Source: a virus. From it: a stretch of DNA of 26,012 nt. Shown one piece after another: positions 10,181-19,734 of this stretch. Positions within the stretch are counted from its first letter, which is position 1, and every line of letters starts with the position of its first letter. The notes below the pieces were generated by a model. It was not told where the DNA came from and made no database searches. It worked only from the letters and a program-made list of their open reading frames with translations. The stretch lies in IMG/VR virus record IMGVR_UViG_3300042465_004219, positions 1-26,012 of that record. One strand, 5' to 3'. A program made the position numbers and the translations under genes.

Positions 10181-12043
10181 GTGGCTGATAACTCAGCAGA
10201 TATTGCCAAGAGAATTATCCTCGGCGCTGTCGCAGAAGGTATGACCGTTGAGGCAGCTACTGCCTCTGCTGGCAAGTCCATTAAGACTTATGAGTATTAC
10301 CGTCGCACAGATAAGATCTTTGCAGATAAGGTAGATCGAACCCGCCTAGGTCTTAAGGATAAGCAGTTCGCATCCGGTGACGTACACGACCTGACCTTTG
10401 CAGAGTTCCGCGAAAAGTTCCTCCATAGTCGCACCTTTGCTCATCAGCAGAATATCGTAGATGTCATCGAAGGCCGTGAGCCTGGGTGGCTACACCCCAG
10501 TATGAAATTTGAGCCAGGACTTGCGGCCAACCGCGTCCTGATAAATATCCCGCCCAACCACGCCAAGTCTATTACGATCACCGTAGACTATGTGACGTGG
10601 CAGGTCTGTAGGAATCCTAACTTTCGAGTACTGATAGTCTCACAAACGCAGCAGTTAGCTGCCGACTTTCTCTACGCCATCAAGCAACGTCTGACGCATC
10701 CAATGTATCAAGATCTACAGACTGCGTATGCTGCTGGCGTAGGGTTTAACTCTAAGTCTGCCTCGTGGCAGGCAACCCGTGTCACCTTCGGTGATGAACT
10801 CCGTGAGTCATCTGAAAAGGACCCGAACATCGAAGCCGTTGGTATCGGCGGTCAGATCTACGGTAAGCGTGCCGATATGATTATTGTAGACGACGCGGTG
10901 ACTCTAAAGAACGCCAATGAGTTTGAGAAGCAGATCCGCTGGTTGACCCAGGATGTGCGCTCCCGTCTTAACCCTACGGGTAAACTGATTATTATCGGAA
11001 CTCGTGTGGCTTCCGTTGATCTATACCGCGAGCTACGCTCAGAGGACCGCTACCCTGGTGGTCAAGTTCCTTGGAAGTATCTAGCGATGCCGGCCCTGCT
11101 TGAAGCAGATGAGAACCCCGACAAGTGGGTTACCTTATGGCCCGCATCTGATGCTCCATTTGATGGACAATTAGAATCTGATAAGAACGAGGACGGCCTA
11201 TACCCACGTTGGTCTGGACGTAACCTTTACAACGAACGCCAAGCAATGGATGCAAGTACCTGGGCTTTGGTATATCAACAGCAGGACGTTTCTGAAAACG
11301 CTGCCTTTGATCCTGTATGTGTTAAAGGATCTATTGATGGTATGCGTAAGGCAGGCAACCTAGTTGCAGGTCATCCAGGCCATCCTAGAGACTTAAACGG
11401 CTTTACCTATATCTGTGGACTAGACCCTGCAATGATCGGTGATACTGCAGCTATCTGCTACGCCATTGACCGATCAACGAGCAAGAGGTACATAGTAGAT
11501 GCTATCAAGATTAGCCGTCCGTCTCCAGCCGATATCCGTAATCTTATTTTTGATTGGACATCCCTCTACGCCCCCTCAGAGTGGATCGTCGAAAAAAACG
11601 CCTTCCAATCCTTCCTAACGCAAGACGAAGGTATCCGTATGCACTTGGCTTCTCGCGGAGTCCAGTTCAAGGAACACCACACTGGTTCTAATAAGTGGGA
11701 TGCCGGCTTCGGTGTGGCCTCTATGTCTACCCTCTTTGGTACTAAGCAGTTTGATGGTAAGCACCATCGAGATAACTTAATACATCTACCAAGCGATCAG
11801 ACCGAGAACATCAAGGCTCTGATAGAGCAGTTAATTACCTGGACTCCAACGACTAAGGGTAAGACCGATATGGTGATGGCCTTGTGGTTCTGTGAGATCC
11901 GCGCACGTGAGATGCTCAACTATGGCAAGTATGCCACCCACCATATGAAAAACCCATTCCTATCTCGCCAAGAGATGGGCAAGCGAACAGTGATTAACTT
12001 AGAAGAAGCCTTCGCTGAACAAAATAAAATGAGAATAATCTAG
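10181..12043 (+). CDS. Terminase large subunit with N-terminal extension
   Basis: DNA-packaging motor, 620 aa. The ATPase domain has a Walker A-like PPNHAKS (residues 124-130), Walker B MIIVDD (233-238) and coupling motif IIGTR (271-275). The RNase H-like nuclease has GLDPA with Asp 415, VEKNAFQ with Glu 471, and a late Asp in KTDMVMALW. GTG 10181 follows AGGAGGA. The first 60 or so residues (IAKRIILGAVAEGMTVEAAT, then SIKTYEYYRRTDKIFADKV) resemble the HTH of small terminase subunits, and no separate small terminase is seen in the window. It is the first gene of the virion operon, next to a possible packaging site. Confidence 0.93.
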   Translation: MADNSADIAKRIILGAVAEGMTVEAATASAGKSIKTYEYYRRTDKIFADKVDRTRLGLKDKQFASGDVHDLTFAEFREKFLHSRTFAHQQNIVDVIEGREPGWLHPSMKFEPGLAANRVLINIPPNHAKSITITVDYVTWQVCRNPNFRVLIVSQTQQLAADFLYAIKQRLTHPMYQDLQTAYAAGVGFNSKSASWQATRVTFGDELRESSEKDPNIEAVGIGGQIYGKRADMIIVDDAVTLKNANEFEKQIRWLTQDVRSRLNPTGKLIIIGTRVASVDLYRELRSEDRYPGGQVPWKYLAMPALLEADENPDKWVTLWPASDAPFDGQLESDKNEDGLYPRWSGRNLYNERQAMDASTWALVYQQQDVSENAAFDPVCVKGSIDGMRKAGNLVAGHPGHPRDLNGFTYICGLDPAMIGDTAAICYAIDRSTSKRYIVDAIKISRPSPADIRNLIFDWTSLYAPSEWIVEKNAFQSFLTQDEGIRMHLASRGVQFKEHHTGSNKWDAGFGVASMSTLFGTKQFDGKHHRDNLIHLPSDQTENIKALIEQLITWTPTTKGKTDMVMALWFCEIRAREMLNYGKYATHHMKNPFLSRQEMGKRTVINLEEAFAEQNKMRII

Positions 12044-12053
12044 GGAGATAGTT

Positions 12054-12305
12054 ATGGGAATGAAACCTAAAAAAGATACTTACACTACAACTACATCAGG
12101 TAATAAAACTACTAAAACTTGGGAATACAATGATGGTAGCGGTTCTTCTGTAACCCAAACAAACCCTAGTAAAAAATTAGATTCAAAGTATGGCATAAAG
12201 CCACCAGTCAAGAAGAAGGCTACACCTTCACCTAAACCTAAGACAACTGCTAAGGCTACTCCTAAAGCAACTGTCAAGCCAACCGCAACGCCAAAAAAGA
12301 AATAA
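12054..12305 (+). CDS. Small basic Lys/Pro/Thr-rich protein, 83 aa
   Basis: ATG 12054 lies 7 bases after GGGAG. The N-terminal part is Thr/Ser/Gly-rich (YTTTTSGNKTTKTWEYNDGS); from about residue 50 it is a repetitive disordered tail of Lys, Pro, Thr and Ala (KKKATPSPKPKTTAKATPKA). Such tails bind DNA non-specifically, so packaging or DNA condensation is possible. The gene falls between terminase and portal. The long antisense frame over it is a by-product of the composition. Confidence 0.75.
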   Translation: MGMKPKKDTYTTTTSGNKTTKTWEYNDGSGSSVTQTNPSKKLDSKYGIKPPVKKKATPSPKPKTTAKATPKATVKPTATPKKK

Positions 12306-12336
12306 TTAGTTTTAACCCCCGTTATTAGGAGTTTCA

Positions 12337-14094
12337 TTGTTATCAGTCAAAGAAGTTGACGCGAAAGTAGCGCGACTACGCTCACGGTCAGCAGCACGCG
12401 ACCAGCGTATGCGCGATGTGCTTTCGGTACGTCAGGGAGATATCTCCAAGGTATACCCTGCTATGTTTTCAGAGGACTACCCAAAGCCTCTCGTTGCCAA
12501 CTTCATTGACGTAGCAGCACGTGACCTAGCAGAAGCTATGGCTCCACTGCCATCCTTTAACTGTTCAGCAACCAATATGGTCTCCGATACTGCACGTAAG
12601 GCTGCAGATACTCGTACCCGTATCGCTAACTTTTACGTCACAAACTCTGATCTTCAACTCCAGATGTACACCGCAGCCGATTGGTATAACACCTACGGCC
12701 TAGGTATCGGTATGGTTGAGATGGATTATGACGATAACAATCCTCGTGTCCGTATGCTTAACCCATTTGGTACCTACCCAGAGCTAGATCGTTATGGTCG
12801 AGTCTTATCAGTTACCCAAGTTATTGTTACAGATGCAGAGACATTGGCTGCACAGTACCCAGAGTTCTACGATCAGATCCTAGGTCGCAATCAGTACCAG
12901 TTGTCTTCGCCTTATATCTCAATGGTTAAGTACCACGATAAAGATCAAGACCTGCTATATCTGCCAGAGCGTAAAAACCTAGTTCTATCTAGCACGCCTA
13001 ATATACTAGGCAAGCCAATGGCATCTGTCATTATGCGTTCCTCCCTTGATGGAGAAGCACGCGGTCAGTTTGATGATGTACTCTCAGTCCAACTCGCTCG
13101 TGCTCGCTTTGCAGTATTGCAGATCCAAGCCGCTGAGAAGTCTATCCAAGCACCTATTGCTATCCCACAGGATGTGCAAGAGTTGGCACTTGGACCAGAT
13201 GCGATTATGCGTTCTGCTAATCCGCAAGGCATCCGTCGTGTACCACTAGAACTACCACCTGGAGTCTTTACTGAGTCCGGTGTATTAGAGCGTGAACTAC
13301 GCCTTGGTGCTCGTTACCCAGAGTCTCGTTCAGGAAACATTGACGCATCTGTTGTTACAGGTCGCGGAGTGCAAGCTCTACAGGCAGGCTTTGATACACA
13401 GATCAAGGCAGCACAAGCACAGTTTGCTCGTATGTTCCAAGAACTTATCTCTGTCTGCTTTGAAGTAGACGAGAAAGTATTTGGCGGAATCCCTAAGACA
13501 ATCAAGGGAACCGACGATGGAACACCTTATGTACTCAAGTACATCCCATCACGTGATATCAAGGGTGAGTATGGCGTAGATGTCCGTTACGGCATTATGT
13601 CTGGTATGGATCCTAACCGTGCCATTATCGCTTTGCTACAAATGCGTTCAGACAAACTCGTCTCACGCGACTATGTACGTCGTGAGATCCCTATGGATCT
13701 TAACGTTACACAGGAGGAACAACGTGTTGATATTGAAGAAATGCGCGATTCTCTGCGCGTTGCTGTTGCTCAGTATGCTCAGGCGATACCAGCACTCGCG
13801 GCGCAAGGCCAAGACCCTTCACAGATTATCAACCGTATCGCTGCTGTTATCCAAGGTCGCCAAAAGGGACAGGCCCTAGAGAACATTATTGAAAAAGCAT
13901 TTGCACCAGAACCAGCTCCAACCCCAGAGATGCCACCTATGGCACCAGGTATGGAGCAACAGATTCCAGCAGCAGGTGCGGCCCCCGCTACTGCCTCGCA
14001 GCAACCTCCACAAGAACAAGCTGGTTCGGCCCCTGCTGCTGGTCAACGTCCAGATATCGCACAACTACTCGCTGGTATCACCGGCGCAGCATAA
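12337..14094 (+). CDS. Portal protein
   Basis: 585-aa protein directly after the terminase, the usual portal position and size. Features seen: N-terminal region with FSEDYPKPLVANFIDVAARD, a helical wing region, the loop VRMLNPFGTYPELDRYGRV (about residues 138-156) typical of portal families, and a long helical stem region ending around residue 520. The final 60 residues are Pro/Gln/Ala-rich and probably disordered. The start is TTG 12337 with AGGAG 5 bases upstream; no in-frame ATG nearby fits better. It would form the dodecameric ring through which DNA enters and leaves. Assigned by context and general pattern rather than by a single diagnostic motif. Confidence 0.8.
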   Translation: MLSVKEVDAKVARLRSRSAARDQRMRDVLSVRQGDISKVYPAMFSEDYPKPLVANFIDVAARDLAEAMAPLPSFNCSATNMVSDTARKAADTRTRIANFYVTNSDLQLQMYTAADWYNTYGLGIGMVEMDYDDNNPRVRMLNPFGTYPELDRYGRVLSVTQVIVTDAETLAAQYPEFYDQILGRNQYQLSSPYISMVKYHDKDQDLLYLPERKNLVLSSTPNILGKPMASVIMRSSLDGEARGQFDDVLSVQLARARFAVLQIQAAEKSIQAPIAIPQDVQELALGPDAIMRSANPQGIRRVPLELPPGVFTESGVLERELRLGARYPESRSGNIDASVVTGRGVQALQAGFDTQIKAAQAQFARMFQELISVCFEVDEKVFGGIPKTIKGTDDGTPYVLKYIPSRDIKGEYGVDVRYGIMSGMDPNRAIIALLQMRSDKLVSRDYVRREIPMDLNVTQEEQRVDIEEMRDSLRVAVAQYAQAIPALAAQGQDPSQIINRIAAVIQGRQKGQALENIIEKAFAPEPAPTPEMPPMAPGMEQQIPAAGAAPATASQQPPQEQAGSAPAAGQRPDIAQLLAGITGAA

Positions 14095-14111
14095 GTGAGG
14101 GAGGTGTAAAT

Positions 14112-14252
14112 ATGAATAAAGGATCACGCGCAGCAGCGCCAATGTCAAAGCCTGTTGAAGGCAAGAAGGATACCTCTAAGCCAAAAGGCGGCAAGGTAGT
14201 TCCATCAATGATGCCAGCAGGCCGCAAAGGAACATCAGTAAAAAAGGGTTAA
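14112..14252 (+). CDS. Small basic protein, 46 aa
   Basis: ATG 14112 with a strong GGGAGGTG five bases upstream. Composition is Lys/Gly/Pro/Ser-rich (MNKGSRAAAPMSKPVEGKKD through RKGTSVKKG), no hydrophobic core, so probably disordered and nucleic-acid binding. It is one of several such short basic genes in the virion operon. Not recognised. Confidence 0.65.
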   Translation: MNKGSRAAAPMSKPVEGKKDTSKPKGGKVVPSMMPAGRKGTSVKKG

Positions 14253-14279
14253 TTATTTTAATGGAAGGTGTATAGGGTG

Positions 14280-14489
14280 ATGGATCATAATAAAATACGT
14301 CGCCCTATACGCCCTTCTGATTTCTTAGTAATACTTACAGAAACTGTGTACAACTTATCGCAGGTTGCAACAGGATTCTTTGAATCATTATACGAATTAA
14401 GCATTTACCATTCTAACCAAAAGACTGAAACCAATCAGGCTTGGGAACAGATGGCGCAAGACCTAGAGACTTTAGAGGAGGACCGATGA
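14280..14489 (+). CDS. Small hypothetical protein, 69 aa
   Basis: Start is uncertain: ATG 14280, GTG 14277 and GTG 14268 are all in frame; GGAAGG at 14262-14267 would suit the GTG 14277 or ATG 14280. The protein is mainly helical (SDFLVILTETVYNLSQVATG, FFESLYELSIYHSNQK) with an acidic end. Not recognised. Its stop overlaps the next ATG, and it lies between portal and giant virion protein, so a head-assembly or structural accessory role is likely. Confidence 0.65.
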   Translation: MDHNKIRRPIRPSDFLVILTETVYNLSQVATGFFESLYELSIYHSNQKTETNQAWEQMAQDLETLEEDR

Positions 14490-14896
14490 CAACAGCACCA
14501 ATGAATCCATTGGCTGGCCCAGCAGGTCCTGGCAAATATGCCACGCGTACCGATAACTTACAGATGGGTTCTACCGCATACGGTGAAGGTGTAGAGACAG
14601 CCGCTATTAAGTCCGGCGCTCCACTTGCAAAGACTGCCGATGCAGTCTCAGAGCCAACAGGAAGATTACGTCAAGCAGAAGTACCAGTAACAGGATTATA
14701 TGCTCCAACACAGCGTCCAGATGAACCAATCACAGCAGGTATTGATATGGGTGATGGTCCTGGATCTGAAGCGCTTCTTATGCAATCAAAGTTTGCTGAT
14801 CGTAAAATGTCTGATATCTTGGCTGAGATGATCCCATACGATACTACTGGAGAGATAGTTATCCTCTATCAGAACGCTCTAGCGCGAGGTAACTAA
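14486..14896 (+). CDS. Hypothetical virion-operon protein, 136 aa
   Basis: ATG 14486 overlaps the previous stop (ATGA), with AGGAGG 4 bases upstream; the longer frame from 14441 is rejected. The first 95 residues are low in predicted structure and rich in Gly, Pro, Ala and Thr (PMNPLAGPAGPGKYATRTDN). The C-terminal 40 (ALLMQSKFADRKMSDILAEM then IPYDTTGEIVILYQNALARG) look like helices. Not recognised. Its stop overlaps the start of the giant gene (TAATG), so the two are co-translated. Confidence 0.7.
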   Translation: MTTAPMNPLAGPAGPGKYATRTDNLQMGSTAYGEGVETAAIKSGAPLAKTADAVSEPTGRLRQAEVPVTGLYAPTQRPDEPITAGIDMGDGPGSEALLMQSKFADRKMSDILAEMIPYDTTGEIVILYQNALARGN

Positions 14897-17800
14897 TGTC
14901 TGATAATATTTCATCAGCAGCTTACGCAGCTAAATTAGCAGCAGAAGATATGAAAAGAGTACAGGCTTACAATAAGTCTTTTAAGGCTCATAAAGAACTA
15001 ACTTCTCTTCCATCTGATTTAGCAAAACAACAATATAGTAAATATACCCCTGCACAACAGGCTTCTCTTAAACAGCAATATGGCAATGAAGATCCTGTTG
15101 AAAGGCCAGATAAAGGTTTTTTCTCAACCGCTTGGAACTATACAGGCGGTGCTGTAGTTGATCTGCTAGGTAAGGGTCTTGCAGGACTTCAAAACGTATC
15201 AGATTTTAGCACTCGTGTTGCACGTACTGCATTAATCGCAGGAGATCAAAAGGTAAATCTTAATGAGGCTTGGGATATAGCAAACGATAAAGGCGACAAG
15301 GTATTTAGTCCAGGTCGTATTGAACGCGCTAGAGAACTTTTTAGCCCTACCGCTGTTACTGTTGCTATGCGTATTGCATCAGGTGAGGACCAAGGCAAGA
15401 TTCTTGCTGAGGCAACTCCTGAGCAAATTAAATATCTTAAACTTCACGATAGAACACAGGGTACTAAAGAAGAGCAGGATCTCTTTCAAGATACAATGGA
15501 TGCAGTTAATGCCGCCAAGTATTCACCTGGTCGTTTTGTAGCAAACTTATTTATTCCTGAGAAGTACGAAGGATCTGGATTCTTCTACAAAGCAGTATCA
15601 GGAGCAGTAGATGCTGCATATCGAGTATTTGCTGATCCACTTATTATTGGTAGTAAAGTAAAGAAATTGTATGACATTTCTAAATATTCTGTAGAAGTTA
15701 TTGCCGGTAGCGCCGCCCGTGATGGCGTTGCATTTGCAAAGTACTTTGACCAGCCTAAGACTGCTGCTTTCTGGAACGATTATGGCGCTAAACTTAAAGC
15801 CTATCGCAAAGCAGATGAAGCAGGAGAGACTGAAGTTAAGGCTCAACTTATTGAAGAAATGAAAATTCTTGCTCCAGAATTTGGCACAGCAGTTATCAAA
15901 ACATTTAATAAAGCAGACGAACCTATTGAGGATGTTCTTACAGCCAAAGCATTTTTTAACAATGCAAAGCAACTTGATGAAATGATTAAGGGTGCTGGCG
16001 GTCGTCGTCGTATTATTGCCCCACGTATGACAGAGGCTCGTAAACTTAGAGTTGCTACTTTAACTACTGCCAACAAAGTTTTTAACATTGACAAAGTAGG
16101 ACCTATGCTTACTAGCGCATCATTTTTTGGTGAAGATGCGACAGATGCTGGTATCTATAAAGCCATTACAGAAGGCCGTGAACAGATCCTAGAGAGTGTA
16201 AATGCTCTTAATAAAACTAAGAAAATTGGCGTAGCTCGTTTTTCTATAGCAGATATCAACGTTCGCATTGATCGCTTTAAGCAGCGCTTTGCTATTGCAC
16301 CTATGTTTAGAGATAATGAATTTGATCTTCTTGATCCGAAGGCTCCAGATTATATCTATCGTCTAGCACGTCTAGTATTTCCACAACGCGAAGCCAAACT
16401 CGCAGCAGAAACATTTCGTGGCATCGAAGATGTAGGCCAGCGTAAAGAATTTTTTAATGGCATTATGGATAATATCTCTGATATTCGTGGAATTAACACA
16501 ACTGAACCTACTCAAAACGTAGCACGAGTTATGGCAGGCAAAGGAAAAACTAAGTTTGACAATACCGGAGATGAACTAGATCAAGTTGGTGCATTTGCCA
16601 CAGACTTTAATACAAAAGTTACAGTACCAAGTTTGGTTGACATTGATCGCCTGACTTCTCGCAGCACACTAGGTCAGAAAATAATTGGTCCTATTGCAAA
16701 CAGTGAGTTTCTTGAAAAGACAGTAGGGTATTGGTCATTCTTAACACTTGCTGGTCCACGTTATGCTGTTCGTAATTCTATTGAAGACTTGATGATAAGC
16801 CTTGCTATTGGTCAGAGTCCTTGGGGAATTGCAAGTAGTCGTCGTCTCACAACACGAGTCTTAACTGCCATTGGAGAGGCGCGTGCTACTGGTCGTATTG
16901 ATGCTTTGGCAAACAGTCCACTAGGTTTTGTTATGCGTATCATCAATAAAGAAGAAGCAGCAAAATACGCTGATGAAATTAAAGCATTAGATGAAAAACT
17001 TCTTGCCAATAAAAAAGAAATTAAAGATCTTTACAGAGTTGTAAATGAATCAACAGATGAGGCTGCAATTAAAGCTGCACGTGATCGCATTTCCCTTCTT
17101 CGTCAAGAATCAGATGTTGATATAGTACGCAAGACTCGTGAAATTATGGCAGGTGCTCTTACTAAAGGACGCATTAATAACTTCCTAAAGTCTCAAGGAA
17201 AGAAGCCCCTGAATGAAGAGGCTGTAGAATTTCTTACAGAGCAAATTGTCTATGGCGATATAGAAAACCTTTTATCTGTTATTTCAGAAGGTGGATTTAA
17301 CTTTGCAACTGGAGGAGATTTCCTTACCAGCGCAGTAGGATTTACTAAATTACACAAAGTGCGTTCTGCAGAACTTCGTATTGAATCGCCTAAGCAGAGA
17401 TATACTAGAGCGCAAGGTTCGATAGGTTTTAAGAGCAGAGCTGTATCAAACCAAGATCCTGCATCGCTTGTATCCTGGCTGCTGCGTATCTCATACGTAT
17501 CAAATGATGAGTTAGGCGCTTTGGCTGTTGCCAACCTTGACAGACCAGATGTTGCTATCGCAGCAATCCGTAAGTATCTTGCCGATAACCCAGACATTGT
17601 AAACCAATCACTTCTCAAGGCTAAGAATATTAGTATTGATGAGCACGCTCGTCTAGTATTTGAACGCACACGTAAGGTATTTGAAACACGTAGATCAGAT
17701 GCTAAAGGCGTAAAAATACTTAACGAGGATCTTCTTAACAAAGTACGTACTTTAAATGAAAACGGCGAGTATGTAGTATCCGGTAAAATATCATTAGATG

Positions 17801-19734
17801 ATTTGTATACTAAATCCGATATGGATATACCTGAATCTGTTATTGGACCAGAACTTGTACCAGTATCCAATAGTGGCAATATGACTGCTTCTTTAATGGA
17901 AAATGGATGGCGCTGGCTAGGTATGGCTAACGCTCGTATGTCACGTCAGCCTATTGTGGTATCTGAAATGCTCAACATACGTAGATCAATGCGTAAGTCA
18001 GGTTTTGAAGATGCTTGGATTGCTTCCTATACCAAGGGTATTAACCCAGCCGAGAAAGAACTTATTTTCCAAGCCACTGAAAAGGCTAAGCGTGACCTAG
18101 CAACTGTAGTCGAAGAACGTGCCATTGGTCAGACTCTTGCTTACATTGATAATCCTATGGTTCGTTCGCAGATGTCTTTCTCAATTCGTAACTTCGCACG
18201 TTTCTATCGTGCTACTGAAGACTTCTATCGTCGTATTGGTCGTGCTGTTAAGTACAACCCAGAGTCAATAGCTATAGCAGCTTTAACATATGAAGGAATC
18301 AGTCATTCTGGGTTCGTTCAAGAGGACGATCAAGGCGAGAAATACTTTGTCTATCCTGGAATTGCACCTGTTTACAACGCATATCAAAAGATGCTTGATG
18401 CTTTGGGTATCGGGTCGCAATTTAAGGCACCACTGCCTATCCAATTTGGCGCTCAAGTTAAGATGTTGACACCATCTTTGAACCCCGACTCCCTTGTTCC
18501 TACCTTTGCTGGACCGGTTGCTGGTATATCCCTCAAGGCTCTTGAAAATATTGTTAATATTTGGAGTCCAGGAGCTGCTGATACCATCACACGGTACACA
18601 TTAGGTAAGTATGCAGTAGATCAACCTATGGTTTCTTCATTCTTACCAGCGCACGTGAACCGTTTAATTGGTGCTTTGGATAAAGATGAGCGTGATTCGC
18701 AGTACGCATCAGCGCACCGCAAGGCAGTTACCTACCTTGAGGCAGCAGGTTACGGTATTCCTAAGAATTATGATGAAGAAGGAAATCTTATTCCACCATC
18801 TGCTCAAGAACTTGAAGAGTATCGTTTAATGGTTAAGAATACTACTCAAAATATTTTAGGTATGCGTTTTGTATTTGGATTCTTTGCACCAGCATCACCA
18901 CAAGTCCAACTTAAATCAGATATGAATGAGTGGGTTCGTGACAATGGACGTGCCAACTTTAAGCAATTGTGGAACGATCTTAAGGATGAGTTTGGTGGAG
19001 ACTACGATGCAGCAATGAAACGCTGGGTAGAACTATATCCTAACCAAATTGCTTTTACTGTTCCAGAATCTGAAAGATCTACGGTTGCCTCATTTAGTTA
19101 TGCTGAAGAAGCAGGTATCTTTGTAGATAAGAACGAACAGATATTCAAGCAGTATCCAGAAGCAGCAGTTTTCCTTATTCCTAATAGAGGCGGTTTCTCT
19201 TGGGATGCCTATAAGACTATGACTGATATGGGTCTACGTAAGAATCAACGGGTAGAAGATCACCTCCGTACCATTCAAACAGCGGCAGATCTACAGTCTT
19301 ACTATGACCGCAAAGATGAGTATGAGATGAGTTTAGAGAGAGCTGCAACTGACTACACTCGTAGCAAGTTACGCAAAGAGTTCAGCGATTGGAAGGAACT
19401 ATTCTTTGCTGGACGGCCGTTGGTATCAGAAGAACTCAATGCTGGTGGACAAAAAGAAATTGAAAGATTTAATGCTCTCAATGACCTTGAGTTAATGCTT
19501 GCAGATAATAACATTCGTCAAACAAGTCCTAAAACGTTTGACGCTCTCAAGGCAATGCTTGATACTTATCTTGAATATAAGAAAGATAAAGAAAATCTTG
19601 AACGATTTGGGAGATCTGACTTGCTTGCTAGATCTAAGAAAGATCAGACCATAGTTAAACTAAAAGAACTATCACAGTTCAATGAAAACACACTAGCAGC
19701 ATATGACTCTTTATTCGGAAGGTTGTTGGACTAA
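14896..19734 (+). CDS. Giant virion protein, 1612 aa (probable internal/ejection protein)
   Basis: Largest gene of the window, about a fifth of it. Mostly predicted soluble helical segments, no signal peptide, no recognised catalytic motif. Around residue 610, VGYWSFLTLAGPRYAVRNSI then EDLMISLAIGQSPWGI is hydrophobic. Around 1090, MVRSQMSFSIRNFARFYRAT and EDFYRRIGRAVKYNPESIAI resembles the stretch I associate with large polyvalent or internal virion proteins that are injected with DNA. Around 1150-1210 there is FVYPGIAPVYNAYQKMLDAL and GAQVKMLTPSLNPD. Together with the two genes after it, its place between portal and scaffold suggests an internal core or ejected protein; a tail role is possible. 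Function not proven. Confidence 0.75.
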   Translation: MSDNISSAAYAAKLAAEDMKRVQAYNKSFKAHKELTSLPSDLAKQQYSKYTPAQQASLKQQYGNEDPVERPDKGFFSTAWNYTGGAVVDLLGKGLAGLQNVSDFSTRVARTALIAGDQKVNLNEAWDIANDKGDKVFSPGRIERARELFSPTAVTVAMRIASGEDQGKILAEATPEQIKYLKLHDRTQGTKEEQDLFQDTMDAVNAAKYSPGRFVANLFIPEKYEGSGFFYKAVSGAVDAAYRVFADPLIIGSKVKKLYDISKYSVEVIAGSAARDGVAFAKYFDQPKTAAFWNDYGAKLKAYRKADEAGETEVKAQLIEEMKILAPEFGTAVIKTFNKADEPIEDVLTAKAFFNNAKQLDEMIKGAGGRRRIIAPRMTEARKLRVATLTTANKVFNIDKVGPMLTSASFFGEDATDAGIYKAITEGREQILESVNALNKTKKIGVARFSIADINVRIDRFKQRFAIAPMFRDNEFDLLDPKAPDYIYRLARLVFPQREAKLAAETFRGIEDVGQRKEFFNGIMDNISDIRGINTTEPTQNVARVMAGKGKTKFDNTGDELDQVGAFATDFNTKVTVPSLVDIDRLTSRSTLGQKIIGPIANSEFLEKTVGYWSFLTLAGPRYAVRNSIEDLMISLAIGQSPWGIASSRRLTTRVLTAIGEARATGRIDALANSPLGFVMRIINKEEAAKYADEIKALDEKLLANKKEIKDLYRVVNESTDEAAIKAARDRISLLRQESDVDIVRKTREIMAGALTKGRINNFLKSQGKKPLNEEAVEFLTEQIVYGDIENLLSVISEGGFNFATGGDFLTSAVGFTKLHKVRSAELRIESPKQRYTRAQGSIGFKSRAVSNQDPASLVSWLLRISYVSNDELGALAVANLDRPDVAIAAIRKYLADNPDIVNQSLLKAKNISIDEHARLVFERTRKVFETRRSDAKGVKILNEDLLNKVRTLNENGEYVVSGKISLDDLYTKSDMDIPESVIGPELVPVSNSGNMTASLMENGWRWLGMANARMSRQPIVVSEMLNIRRSMRKSGFEDAWIASYTKGINPAEKELIFQATEKAKRDLATVVEERAIGQTLAYIDNPMVRSQMSFSIRNFARFYRATEDFYRRIGRAVKYNPESIAIAALTYEGISHSGFVQEDDQGEKYFVYPGIAPVYNAYQKMLDALGIGSQFKAPLPIQFGAQVKMLTPSLNPDSLVPTFAGPVAGISLKALENIVNIWSPGAADTITRYTLGKYAVDQPMVSSFLPAHVNRLIGALDKDERDSQYASAHRKAVTYLEAAGYGIPKNYDEEGNLIPPSAQELEEYRLMVKNTTQNILGMRFVFGFFAPASPQVQLKSDMNEWVRDNGRANFKQLWNDLKDEFGGDYDAAMKRWVELYPNQIAFTVPESERSTVASFSYAEEAGIFVDKNEQIFKQYPEAAVFLIPNRGGFSWDAYKTMTDMGLRKNQRVEDHLRTIQTAADLQSYYDRKDEYEMSLERAATDYTRSKLRKEFSDWKELFFAGRPLVSEELNAGGQKEIERFNALNDLELMLADNNIRQTSPKTFDALKAMLDTYLEYKKDKENLERFGRSDLLARSKKDQTIVKLKELSQFNENTLAAYDSLFGRLLD

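Noticed and set aside
12080-12337. 85-aa hydrophobic minus-strand frame resembling a membrane protein
   Set aside because: Its Val/Gly/Leu runs are the complement of the Lys/Pro/Thr repeat in the real gene at 12054-12305.
17250-17879. 209-aa minus-strand frame
   Set aside because: Antisense to the giant virion gene, Ser/Leu/Arg-rich as expected of a reverse-complement shadow.
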